Positions 46,663 through 59,565 of a stretch of 64,000 nucleotides of DNA are shown here, piece after piece (within the stretch, counting starts at the first letter, position 1; each line of letters begins with the position of its first letter). Below the pieces are notes generated by a model. That model worked only from the letters and a program-made list of their open reading frames with translations. It did no database searches and was not told where the DNA came from. Source of the DNA: Desarmillaria ectypa (taxonomy: Eukaryota > Basidiomycota > Agaricomycetes > Agaricales > Physalacriaceae). Position numbers and translations under genes: made by a program. The stretch spans positions 1-64,000 of the forward strand of contig JAUDYN010000006.1 of NCBI GenBank assembly GCA_030407005.1. The letters are read 5' to 3'.

Positions 46663-49600
46663 CGTGAGAAACGCGTGCGGACCCGCTACGTCACGCGGAG
46701 ACGGAAACAATTCCCGGACAGGTTCTTAAATTTTCCTCTCTTTTGCAAGTGGCATTAGACATTGTTCTAGAATATCCCTCGTAGAAAGTCGGGAAGGAGG
46801 GGGCAGTATAGGCTTTTGTTCTCTAAAAGTCGCGAGAGGAGCGCGTCCCGAGCAAGTCTGGACATTTTCCTGACGTGAGAGCCACGCGCGCGCATTTGAT
46901 GGTGAACGTCGGTCAGGCGTCGGGCACATGTTGGCTTGATCGTGATGATAGATAGCCCCGCCGTCTTTCTGCATCACCCCTCAAGCTTCACCGCGAAATA
47001 AGTTCCCCCGACGTCGCGTCAACCGCCCAAAACATTTTTGTGTGTGTTTAGGCGGACCAGAAAAGAGTCTCTCTCTCTTTTTTGTTTTTCTTCTTCTTTA
47101 CCGGGCTTGGGTAACTTTCATTTCACCATGCAAAATCAAATACACTTACGGGAACTCGAGGGAGGGAAGATGCGTTGCTTCTGACATTCCATATTGGGAT
47201 CATGATCGGCGAGCTGGCGCTCAGGGTCGTCACTTTTGCTTGTAACCAAGACCCTCCTCTCTCTCGCTCGCAATTTTTCCACACATGCATGATGGAGGAG
47301 GAGTAGAGTAGTTCTCTCCCCCCCCCCTCTTTCGTTCCACGTGTGATGGATATAAAGAATCTCCCAAGCGAGATTTTTCTGAATCCGAGTCCGGGGTGGG
47401 ACCCATGCAATAATGGCAGTATAGTTTCCGGATGATCGCACTGATGCCTAAACGGGGACTTTTTTTTTTTCCTTTTTTTGGCGCTGGTTGATACACGTGT
47501 GTCGTCGTTCGGGAGCTCCCCAGTCGATAATTAACTGGGTTCTTCTTATCTCTGCGCCGCCACCTCCTTCTCCTTGTCACGTCTATTTCCTATCACCTCT
47601 TCAACGTCGTTCCTGTATGTATCTCAAAGCGAATCCCTATTCCGTGCATGCCAAAAAAAGAAAAAAAAATTTCTTTGGCTTCATGGCGCCATTGTTTCCT
47701 CTCACGGACACGGACGGTGGCGGGAGATAAGCCGCAGACTTACTTCACCCTCTTTCAACATGCTATATCCAGTAACGTGTTTATGATTCGCTCCACTGCC
47801 CGCCTGCAAGGCGGATATGTCCGCTCAACGTTGCAGCTTGCCGGCATTACGTCGGTTCTTGGTGGTGGAATTTACAAACATTTCTCCTAACGGCATCGCG
47901 GGCGACTCACATGACCGAACGCGTTGAACCTTGGGTGGGGGGCGTGGGTGAGTCTTCTTCCCGCCTCTCTGTGTGGCCTCGCTCGACCCTTGCAATGAGG
48001 CTGTGCTTCGAGAGGCAGGACATCGTGCATCGTGTCCGACTCTCGAGTCATACGAGGGTCTTTGGGGGGCTTTTACGTCGATTCGGGATAGTTCGCCCCC
48101 CCCTTCTAGATAATGAGGCGGATCACTCAAGTCCGCGGCACTTGACAACGGCTGGCATGACGAATACGAGTATTGACGTCATCCCTTGGTTTCGGGGCTT
48201 ATTATCTTATCATCTTTCTGCCATCCCCGATGAGCTTTTACCCCGCATTACATCATTATTGTTCGCCGTAGGCTCGCCTCGTATTTTTTTTTTTGCCTGC
48301 AGGAGCTGAAATTAATTCATAGTACTCGGATCTTGTGGACGGTCAGTCCTAATAGACGGGGATGGGATGATATCCTACCTCAGTCCCCGCTGAACGACGT
48401 TTGTATCGTATGACGTTCATTCTACCATGTTTAATATTAATTCCGTAACATCGTTCACCTACTCCCCGTCTGGCCCGGTCTTCGCCCATATGACAAGTCC
48501 TCATACCGCCTTTGCCACTTGTACTATACGATGACATTTGACATCCACCTCTGAACGTGTAGATCCTACGGCTAATCCTCTGCGTAAGCTCCGTGCGCCG
48601 GACACCTCGAGGACAATGCTGTGCCTCTTCCCTGACACTTCCACGAGTTATCATCAAACATGCGTCACCGCCTCCCAATCACGTGTAAATGAATTTCGAT
48701 GAGTGTCCCACTCCATGTTCTTGAATAACTCTCGATATCACCGTGGAAATAAAAGTGGAACCAATAGTACGACACCTGGTGACAGTTTCCTCTTGTTCTT
48801 TACTATACAATCGCCTCTTCCATTTTCCGGCGCAGGAAAAACTCCCTTTCGATGCGAGTTCGTATTGCGAGCTTGTGCAGCCGCCAGCTGTACCTCTGCT
48901 CGTGAACCTTGTTAAAGCACCCTTCATTCTTGTGGACCTACTATCCCTGACGCGGAGTGTATACGACGGATCTTGACTCATCCCTCCCGCGTGTTATTCT
49001 GTCTTCTCTGTCTGAAAATGCGATGTCTAGATTGCCTACCGCGCCTCAGGATCAGCAATGCCGGACCTTGACAAGGAAGAAATCAACCATATCCTTCTGA
49101 TAGGGGCAGTTGTGGTATCTGTCCCATGTCGTTGCCGAATCAAACCTAATCACCACACCTCAGACCAAAGAGGAAGGTTCAACACGATAACGCGGAGACT
49201 TTTTCCGTTCCCGATCTTGACACGAGTTGGAGATAAGCCCTAATTAGTAATAGGTATGACACGCGTACTCGATTCTCGACTCACCGCCGCCGCCGTGTAT
49301 GTTGTCTGCCAAGTCAGGAGACTCTTCAGCTGTCTTTGTACTCCTGGATCCTCTGTCCCTTCCAGCCTGATGTTCCGAATTTTCCTATCAAGGTTCTTTT
49401 CTCAAGTCTCGTGACAATGAGCTGGCATTGCGACGGTGGCGCTGACGTTGCTTTGTGTTTCCATGATACACGCGTCCTTCATATTAACAGTGTGTACTGA
49501 GAGCGCCTCTTCTACGTGAGTCATTCCCCCCTCTGCAGCGTAGTATTCCCACTGACATCCATCTAGAACGAGGCAAGGGCTCGACGTTTGGGATTTTCCA

Positions 49601-50899
49601 GCCGTGATTCTTCTCACTGCGGACCATGTTTCCAGCATATAGGTTCTGCATCGTGCAAGTCGGTGATAGAATTATTGGGTGTCATCTCTTCGCCGGTGGA
49701 TCGCTGTAGCTGAAGATAGTTCATCCTATTTCAAGTTACAAACCGTCAACAGCTTAGAATCCCGGGTCCACGTCGACCTTGTATGTGTCCTGCATCTCAG
49801 TCTATCTCGCTGTGTTCACGATTTTCAGGTAGAGGCGATTTATCAAGCTGTCTGGACTCTCCATAAGGACCACATCATCTCCCGGCCAATCTTGCCCTCA
49901 ACTGTTGCGATTCGTACACTCATTGGCCCTACCCCGTCCACCGCAGACCTCAGTCTCTTCACTGTTAGCCGTACCAGAGGGCCGACGCCCACTATTAATC
50001 ACCATCTGTTTTACATGACTCGTGGAGAGCAAGGAAGAATCGGTTTAACTTTTTCCCATATTAATTGTCGAGTGCGGGAAAAAAGACTAGACGCGGCACA
50101 GGGCACTCGAAGACTGAACCAGGGTATCTTGACGGTAGACTGGGACCTAAACTCCATCCGGATTTCGGATCGTCGATGTCGAAGTGGACAAATCCCCTTA
50201 TCAAATGAATAATCTGATAGCCTAGAGTCTCTGGCGCTTTCTCATCCAACCTCTTCTAGTTCACTGATGAACCAGCGACTCCGATGTTCGGTTCTCATAT
50301 CAGATGAACGAGGGGTGGGTAGAAGATCGCGAGTGGCTATTATTGCGCGAATGGACCGTTGTGTGGGCGTCAGGGCGTAACGAGTTCCATGGAATCTCTT
50401 AATGATAAGGTGAGAAGCATGGTTCTGGATGTTGTCATTTGACCTGATTTCGCAAAGACAGTGAAGGCTTGAATGGAAGAAAGATTGATATTATTTCCCG
50501 AACGGGTTAGACGTTGGAGCCATCAGCTAACGCTACCTATCGAACCCTGTTCGTGTCCTCGTTGACTGAGCTCTGTTGTATTCTGATTTTGGCTTGCGCT
50601 GTCAGTGATGCTCAATCTGTCGTGTTCGGGCTGCATATCTCGTCTAAAAAATTATCATCGTACCCCCATAACTAGGCAACACCTTCATCAGACTTCTTCC
50701 AGTTGGTACATCAGCTGTACGCCTTCCGTAACACGTGTGTCTTGTTCTGAACGAGCTATATGAAAGCCGCGTAAGGTTGTGATTACTACTAACAGGTAAG
50801 ATCCAAATACCATATGATTCCAAGTTCTTTTCTTCAGCTCCGTGACCATGCGTTCAAAAATACTCTTTTCGCCATTCAATTCTGGGGTAGCCGCTAATT

Positions 50900-53800
50900 T
50901 CATGGTGTCACTTCTAGCCGGGCCCCAAACATCCTTTGATTGCTCATTCTAACTATTTTGTCTCACCTGGAAACTGTGGGTTCAGGGCAGGGAGTGCGGA
51001 ACCCGACTAGAAACACGCCCTCGGGCACGACGTCCCCGACTTGTCCGACTCTCCTCACCGGCGGTATCACATATTGGAATTAGGAAAACAGCGGTGACGG
51101 GGCTTTGACAGCCGCATTTCACATTCAACTTTATGAAAAAGGGTCTTGGACCGAAGCCTTCACTAGTTCGAGTCCCCCTCTGATCATCTCTGATGTTGAT
51201 TAAATGATTTGTATACATACGAACTCATTATTACCGTCCTCAGCGCGCATTAGGTACACAATACAACGAAAAAGCGGAGATCAGATAGCAGGGCCAATGT
51301 CGTGTGAACTTTATTTCCTTCGAGGCCTCGATGAAATATCATAGCCGCCGGTCCCTTCTCTCTTCACATCATCACCGGAACTAAAATGAATCGGAAGTGA
51401 AATATATTTTCTACTTTGAACTATTAAGGCAGCCGTTGCTTTGTTGGATAACTGGCTACTGGCGAATCAAATCGCCAAGGTTTGGGGGAAATATAAATTT
51501 CAGTGAATAACGCATTCATCAGAGCATGAATGTCTCACTTCAACATTATCCTTCTCCGCCGGCGGCCCCGTTCTGTCAGGATACTTCAACGTTGCCTGAA
51601 GGAGCTTGAAACTTGCGTTGCCCTCCTGCCTTCCGTTCCTTCTTCTGATAAAGAAGAATTACCCACCTGAAATCCAGAAAGAAGAATTTCTAAACTTTAA
51701 GCCGACAGACATCATATTTTGTTTTCTGCGATATCATCCGCGGGCTTAGCTGTCACGTTGCCATCAAAGTGTGATGTCAGTTCATTATATCGATGGACCT
51801 CCCGGTAGGTAGACCCTCGCATTACGGTGGATCTATCAGAACATTCTAAGAACCGAACAGCTGCTCTTCGGCTTCAAGTAAAACCCCAATCCTGCCAGAA
51901 CATGCTTATGTGACAAAGGTACTTACCCCACATGGACGTGAGAGCCTCGTGCTATGGCATCTTGTGTCCATCAACTTCGTAGAACAAAGGAATGTCGACA
52001 GGCTGCCGTTCCTGGCTTCTACTCTCAGGACTGTCAAGGCTTTTCTTTTCTTTTGACGGACGATGTAAAATGTTGGTACTTTACGTCGATGTTGCAGGAA
52101 CGCTAGGAATATTTCAAAAGTGGCTCGGTGACCGACTCTCTGCAAGGCACAAATAATAATTGGAAACATCGATATATTCGAGACAGCAGTATTTCCATCA
52201 AAAGTGTCCAAGTTACTGTCGGACGTCGAATAGACGATACCTACTGGTATCTGCTAAGGACAGGCCATTAGCGAAAGGGGGAACTCTGGTTCCTCTGCGA
52301 TACAGGCACGCAATACTAAGGGGCCTGAAATGGCCCACAGTCAAAAATGGCTTAGTGGAACTGTGATGAACGTGCCCGGAAAGCTAACGGCCAGCCTCAG
52401 ACCTTTTAGTAGAACCCCGAGCGCCATAGGAGATCGCCACAAGGGCTCGGGTCGGAAGCCTAGAAAAATTTCAAGGTCAGTTAGGGTTCGTTAATGAAAA
52501 GACGGAGACATTAAATGCTATGCTTAATTGAGGACTCCACAGTACCGGTAAAATGTAGTGAGCGTCAGGATTTTTGACAGAAATAATAGCGAAGTCACAG
52601 ACCACCTTACTGCCTAGAACAAAAGGAGATAAACAAGAGAGGCCCGTAGCACTGTACAAAACGGCTTACTATTAATAACTGAGTTTATTGAATGTTGATA
52701 GGGAAATAATCTTCTTATGGGTAGCTCATAGGATCACACTATGTTATAGTCCACCTTCATGTGGAGGCAGGTCGAGGTTTCGTCAATTCTTTTGTACCGA
52801 GGATAGATAGGAGCACGCTGAGATGAGAATATATCAATGCTAGACAATCAACATATGAAACCGGCCTGTACCTGGCGATTTCGCACACAGGCATGTAGTC
52901 CCAAAAGAAATTGCTCTAATCTTCAACAACAAAATCGGTACAGATGTCCATGATGAAACCACAGAAACACCACATTTGCAGGGGTTGATCAGGCTGTACA
53001 ACCCGAAAGAACGGAATCGACAACGGCGTGCGGGTCCCTACGATCGGCGCCTTGTTAGTTGTACGCGACCCGAGTACCGAGCATAACACTAGAGTGGTGA
53101 TACCGATTATAATCATGGGAATATTGATTTCACACAGCAACTCCAACTCCAATCCAGCTGTCCATTCACGGGACGAGCGTCAGAGGAGGATCGATATATG
53201 GGGTTTGTTTCTAAAGAGCGCCAAACTCTTCCTGAACGAAAAAAGGAGTCGGTGGAGCAGTAGGATCCCGGGTGTATAATTCATCAGCTAAATAAGCACG
53301 CAAATTTTGGAAAAATGAGCATATCTTGTAGCCAAGAGGCGATCATCATAATGAAAGATCATCTATCTCGGGATGCATATTCCAAAACATCAGTCAGTGA
53401 CCGCAAGTTGTTGAACAAAATGGCAATCTACCGGAGCTTACACGCTGAAAAGACTGCCCAAAAGAGTTCGTCGGAAGTATGTCAAACGGGTAGCAAGGGT
53501 TTGAACACGATCAGCTCCCGCCGGGTCTTGCGCGTGTCTCAAAGACAATAGGTGCACCACGTAAAACAGGAGTTACTGTCGATGAGAAACGTGTAGCTGA
53601 CCGTGAATAGTAAGCAACGCACCGCCCACCTTTGCCTTAGTAACTTAAATACTAGGTCCTTACAGATATTGTATCTAGGGTGTCCGTCACGGCCTAGATA
53701 CATATACAGCATAGCCGGCAGGGCTGGTTTAATTATTGTAAGGACCAGCCACATATATGATACGGCGCTTTATCTATGTGTCCCGGAACAGTAGCTGCAG

Positions 53801-56540
53801 CACTAGGAAGGCGTATGGACCGGAGAAATGTCAATTCTGTTGACCCGATGGAGTGGAAGGAACAATCGATGTCGGCAGGTAATGAGGTTTTACCACGTTA
53901 TAAGGCAGAATTTCGCGTGTTTGTAGTGACGGCCTTACCAAGGAGATTGGTAGCAGCAAATCGTTAACGTCGTATCATTTCGCTGAATACACGGGTGAAG
54001 GCGAGTGGGAAAAAAAGTTACCGTACAGCCACACCTAGTGCACCAAGCGGTGCTCCGGGAGTCTGATGAGCCGAGTTTCTTGTTTTCTTGATTATACCTT
54101 TGTAAAGACAGGCTGCTACTATCCACAGACACAGACATTTCTTTGTATATGTACGGTGTCTGCTCTGCCAGCATCATCGATCCAAAATGTTGTTTGCCGA
54201 AGACAGAATGAACTTACAAGTGAATCTGATCTTTAAGTGATCTAAAGCTATGCTTTACTAGTTCAGCCACTGGCAGCACATACATACAGACACTCGGATG
54301 TAGAAAGCTGCCTAAATCTATCGACTATTTGCTCTTTTTTCCCCTCAAAATTGTATATAATCCGATCTCGAACCGCGCTCTTAGGAGGATGTTCCAAAGA
54401 ATGATCAATCAGTCGACTTCTGATCTTTGGCTCAAACTCGGCTCGCTAACTATCTCTCGGAGTCGATGGGTAATTTCTGTTACTGGTGGAATAAATATCT
54501 CATGGGTTGTCCTTCTTTCCCATATGCTTAGCACCCTTCATTCTCATCAGGTTCTTGCACTACCACGGATACCAAGGTAGCCCGACTCTGAGAACCAAGC
54601 TTCTTCTGATTGTTCTAGAGATCCACCATGTGTCGAATCTGCGTCCACTAGGCTATCTACATGGGGAATTAAGATTCATGACATAGAGGTTTGAGCAATG
54701 TTACTCAGAAACACTATTATCAAGTTTCAACAACATACTCTGAATTCTGATCACTTTGGCGGCCTCAAAATGATTAATAAAAGGTCACGTTTAACGACTA
54801 TGAGAGAATGCATTACTCCCGCATATTCTTCCATAAATTCTTACTTCTCTCCCCCAAGTACTACTGTGCTGCCTACCCCCAACGGTGTCGCGGGGCCATC
54901 TATTCGATTTCTGATCATTCCACAGATCCACTCTGCATCTTATCTGGGAACAGACAGCATCTTTGTATGCATTCCACGTCGCTTGTGCAACATTTTCGGA
55001 GACACATACCAACGAGACAAATATAGGGAGTTCCAGATTACGAGACCAATCATCCCACAAATGCACATGCATCCAAACCAATATCATGATAACCGAGCAC
55101 CAGTCCGTTCTGTGCGGCTACTCGTACGCTGCTTTCCGGTGTTAGTTCGGTTCCCATTCATTTCATAAATCATGATACCAACGCTCGGTCCCGAACTCAA
55201 ATACAAGATATCAGAAACTAAGCATACCCTTTTCCTCTTTCTGATCGTCCTGCTTGCCTCACAAAAATCGACTAAAGTCTTTCTTTGGCTCGCAGTCACT
55301 AGCCGACAGAAAACGCCATCAGCCATGAAGATCGCCCTCTGATGCTCAGCCGAACGACAACGTGAACATTCAGAGAGTCACCGGCACACGCGAAGTTCAC
55401 AGAAAAGCAATGGGTACCTCGCGGAGATGCTCTCATAGGTATATTTCCATCTGATGAAGCCTGCGGATATAGTGGGTAGTAGATAGGTAGTATTCCACGG
55501 CACGGTGCACCAGACCAACATCCAAAAGTAGTGACGGCATATGGCTGTGCAGCGGCTCAGGTCGGCATCCTATCGGCAAATCCTCAAGCAGGCGAAAAAA
55601 AGAAAAGAAAAAGCAAAGCAATACATGAATGATTGGGCGCACGGGTCTACGCAAACTATTCTATCTCGTGAAGCGCACAAGAGCGCCCAATCTTTAAGAT
55701 TTCTGATTGTCCGGCCATAATTGATGGACGCCACATCGCTGCAAAGTGACCGGACGTGTCGACGGAAGAGGTCGAGACCAAGCTAACTACGCAAAACATT
55801 AAATGATGGATAGAGATTGACAGAATCTGTGAAGATATCCTTATCAGCAAGGAGACAATAAGATAAGACACAGGTTCTCCAGGAAGCAAGATAAGCGCCC
55901 ATGACGTCATAAGTTGACTTGTGGGTCCACAGGTACCGCTTCATCTTCCCCGCACTGATGGAACATCGGAGACAACAAAGCGTGTTGTGATAGCAACACC
56001 ACAGCCTTAGCATAATACTACGCATAGGGCACCTGTCACTCTGACCATAGCGACGAAACAAATACGTCGCAACTCCGTCAAGGGAACGTTACTACAGCAA
56101 CAAGTATCAATCCTCTGCGTATCTAAAAAAAGAAAGACGAAAAACGTTCACACAGCACCGAGGGATATTACTAGCAGGGTTGATAACCATATTTATATAG
56201 CCCTGAAGTGACGGACGTCCGTAATAATCAGCAGCTATTAAGAGCACTTTGAAGGCGTCCAAAAATTCCATACTGAAATCACACAGGGGCGAGAAGCCCG
56301 GCGTTGTGACATTGAAGTGTACTGTGGAGGTCAAGGCTGGGTGAATATCAATGAGCTTCCTATTAGAAAATACTATCAATCGCTGAGCGAGCGAGAATGT
56401 CCTAGGAATTGACGCCCCCTGTGAAAACCGAAGTACAGCCGTAATGATAAAATGGGGGGTATAGCAAATCGGCGACCTGGAAGAACATCTTCTGAAAACA
56501 TCATTCAGTCACTGCATATCGCAGAAGGAGACGACGACTT
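50900..56540. other. 5.6 kb between copies B and C, no confident gene
   Basis: Many short frames on both strands, none with a domain I can defend. Minus 53152-52916 encodes a hydrophobic start (INIPMIIIGITTLVLCSVLG). Minus 56379-56107 and 56061-55656 look mildly protein-like (EFLDAFKVLLIAADYYG) and could belong to a decayed gene adjoining copy C. Parts may be older repeat copies too diverged to align by eye. Confidence 0.3.
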
Positions 56541-59163
56541 ACTGGAGACTGGCCAACCAGAACGGGCATTCATAGGCAGCAACTGATTCACTAGCAAGAA
56601 GACCCGAACTTGAGTGGCTCCACGTTCAAACGCCATGGATTCGGTCAATCAAGGAAGAGGTATCACTTTCGCCTTGACAACCTATTGTGTACAAATATGG
56701 GTCCATCAAGGCGCTTAATTATTGGACGACTCAACCGGGGAAAGAGCCTGAGGTTCGGTCCTGATCGGCTTCGCACTTCCCTGACAGGGAAGGGCGCTAC
56801 TGTAGTGGTCGGTCAACAATAGAACATACAAATAAAAGAAGAGAAGAGACACTCACTGAGAAGCAGGCCATCGAGAGCAGTTGATCCAGGAACTGGCAGA
56901 CGTCACGGAGACAAAGTGATACTTGCTCCTTGACTTCAGACTTGCGACGAGGGGAGTTTTAATGTCGACATCCGATGGCGGCTGTCGCTTTGTAGCCTCT
57001 GCATATAAACGAACGACAGCGACGTATCTTCGAAATGATAGTGGACCAATTCGCAGGGACTAAGAGCACAGGGGCCCCTCTTATTGGTAATAAGACCACC
57101 GATGCTACGAATAGAATTGTCAACGTTCAGATATGCATCGACTAAACATCTATGTATGTACCAACTGAGGGGTACGGGCAGCGAGGCAAGGCGGCAAAGG
57201 CATGTTCGAACTTTCTGAGCATGCAAAACCAAATTCTTCACACTACGGGGCCTGTTTTTGCAATACAGCCTTAGTCACAGGAAAGGAATGAAATAGCGAG
57301 ACTGTACCTACCATTGGTAATCGTACAGTGGATATCGATTGTCATCCAACGATTGAGAGCGAGCGTGGTTGGAAAGGCCAGTCCCTTTTAAGTCGACAAT
57401 AAACAAGCTAAAGACCCCCGAGGGCAAATCCGAATGACCTTAAGCCAAACCAGGAAAACGGAAATCAGTGACCGAAGGACGAAAGACGAAAGGTACGGTA
57501 GGATGCCGCGCACATATCAATTCACTAAGCCACATTAACGTTTGAGGCATTGCGGTCTTACAGTTGCACGAGAGCGACGTGAGAGATCCGGCCATAGGCT
57601 CCATTCTCTGAAGAGAAAATTTTTTATGGATGAAGTTTATTCCCTCCCACCAAAATTAGACTGACATCCGCAGAGAGACAGACTGTCGGGCCTTCAGAGT
57701 GACATGGCCAGCCGTCTTTCATCACTGGTTACACATAATGAAGATAGTCCAAGGTCACTCGTGTAGCTCTTGCCGACTCATTTAGAATCTGGTACTCGAA
57801 CGTTAGAAAACGAAGTCTGCGGAAATTACGTTACGCACCATGGTCTACCCCGAGATCTTATACTTTTCCGATAGCCTCAAGCGGTGCACGCATGGACGCC
57901 AAACGGCTTTAGCTTCCCACACAAGAAAGAGCTGATGGCTCCAGCCATTGTTGACCTAGCTATGAAAACAGCAAATTGTCAGATCCAACAAAAAGGTCGG
58001 GTCCTATGCGTGCTTACAAAGCTTGATTTTATACATTAAGGAGCTTTTATAACAATATATTTCTAATGCGTGAAGAAGAGGGTGGCCTGCAGACGCCGTG
58101 CGTTGTTGGATATGGTCATGGTTGGATACAGTCAGTACAGCTGGCGGTCCGAAGTCGGCTCTTCGCAGCCGATGACAAATTCTAGCACAGCCACTCTCCC
58201 ACCCAGAAACGTCCATTATGCCGTTCGATGTAGTGATCCAACCGCGTGTTCTTACGCGTCTTATATTGAACAATGTGGGAATCTTTGTATTCACTACCTT
58301 TTTAAACTGCATTGACTCCACGAACAGCCTCAGTCTTACCTCAACCGTTCAGCGACGCGGTCCCAATCGCACTGACAGGTAACTTATTCAGTAAAGCGCT
58401 ATAGCCGTAAGCTTTCCCCAGTAGAAGTTACCAAACCCCTCACGCGCATGCAAAGCCAGAATCAAGATGATCAGCAACTTGTCCTCAATGGGCGGACAAT
58501 GGACGGAAGTATTGGTATGCCTATCATGGTGGTATCATGGTGCCTCGTATAAAACTTTGAAAATACGTAGGATAAAAATATGGGAGCGTCGAACGACACT
58601 ATCATGCATAGGCACTGTTAGATGCGTCGGACCCGCGACCGCGAGCTAATCATCGCACCTAACAAGGCAACCACAACGTGAACCTGAGGCGCCAGCTGTA
58701 CGTATTGAAGTGATCACCCTCCCTAACATTCGATGTGTTTCATGACCTAAATAATACAAACAGCCCATGTCGAGATGTAACTACGTAGCTGTTTTCTCAC
58801 TAGGCGGACAATGTCCTAACCCATATAAATTTGCTGCTTGCATGTGTGAGGGACGATCACCGAATTTACCTGGACTCAAGGTGGGCCTCTGATAAGGCAC
58901 CACAAACGAGTTGAAAAAATTATCGGCTATAAGGAGAGGCGGGATTTAATGTTTCTTCCTCTCTGGAATGCAACAGTAGGTGGTCAATCCTTTCCAGCGG
59001 ACGTATCCATGGTAAATCTTCAGCTGATGCAAGTGTAGCATTTCAGGGAAATTCGCTTCGTTCCGCTGATAATTTGACCAATGCGAGCAATCTGACTCGG
59101 TCGGTATGCGAGAAATCATGCCAACGGTGCATGTTATCTTCCTAAAGAAGGATGAAATTATTC

Positions 59164-59565
59164 CTAGCCAAAATAGTAGTGGTCGAGCATTAGGACTGAA
59201 TGATTATTTGTTCTGAGAAAGCGGCCGTTAGAACAATCATCTTCCCCCTGATGGTCAAATGTTGCGGTAGCCCATATTCCGCCGTCTATATTAACAACCA
59301 CTGATGCGATGTCTCCGTGCCTCCGCAGAAACAATTCTCCCGTAAAATAATACTCTCGAAACAAAATTAGAGAAAAACTCAATCCATAACCTCTGGATTC
59401 ATACTGTATAATGTACACGTACATGGCACTGAAAGATCCCGCACCCAAACACCAGGCATAAGGAAAGCCATTGAGTCCCATGCTGGAATGGAAGATGCAT
59501 TGTCCTGACATGCCATATTCAGCGAGATCACCGGGTAGAATCAGGGTCATCACGCGGAATGTCAT
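59164..59565 (-). pseudogene. Longest surviving frame of the repeat family
   Basis: A 133-codon uninterrupted frame inside copy C. It reads DLAEYGMSGQCIF, then FPYAWCLGAGSFSAMYVYII and GDIASVVVNIDGGIWATATF. The aligned stretch of copy A (37.67-37.99) keeps the nucleotide sequence and the DGGI motif but shifts frame between the two parts. No known domain is evident. It is probably one exon plus neighbouring intron rather than a whole gene. Confidence 0.45.

Larger units (their letters stand above)
46150..50900 (-). repeat. Repeat family, copy B
   Basis: Aligns directly with copy C (offset about 12-13 kb) and inverted with copy A. Landmarks with C are: 46.31 with 58.49 (GGGCGGACAATGG), 46.64 with 59.09 (GACTCGGTCGGT), 47.49 with 59.92, 47.77-47.85 with 60.28-60.34 (ATATGTCCGCTCAACG), 48.10-48.15 with 60.83-60.87 (AAGTCCGCGGCA), 48.35 with 61.12, 49.14-49.20 with 61.89-61.95 and 50.73-50.80 with 63.74-63.81 (AAGGTTGTGATTACT). 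It has lost exon-like segments kept in A and C and is sprinkled with homopolymers. No frame is intact. Confidence 0.82.

Noticed and set aside
56107..56379. Possible BTB-domain fragment (EFLDAFKVLLIAADYYG)
   Set aside because: Only a short helix resembles BTB proteins; no preceding BTB core was found.
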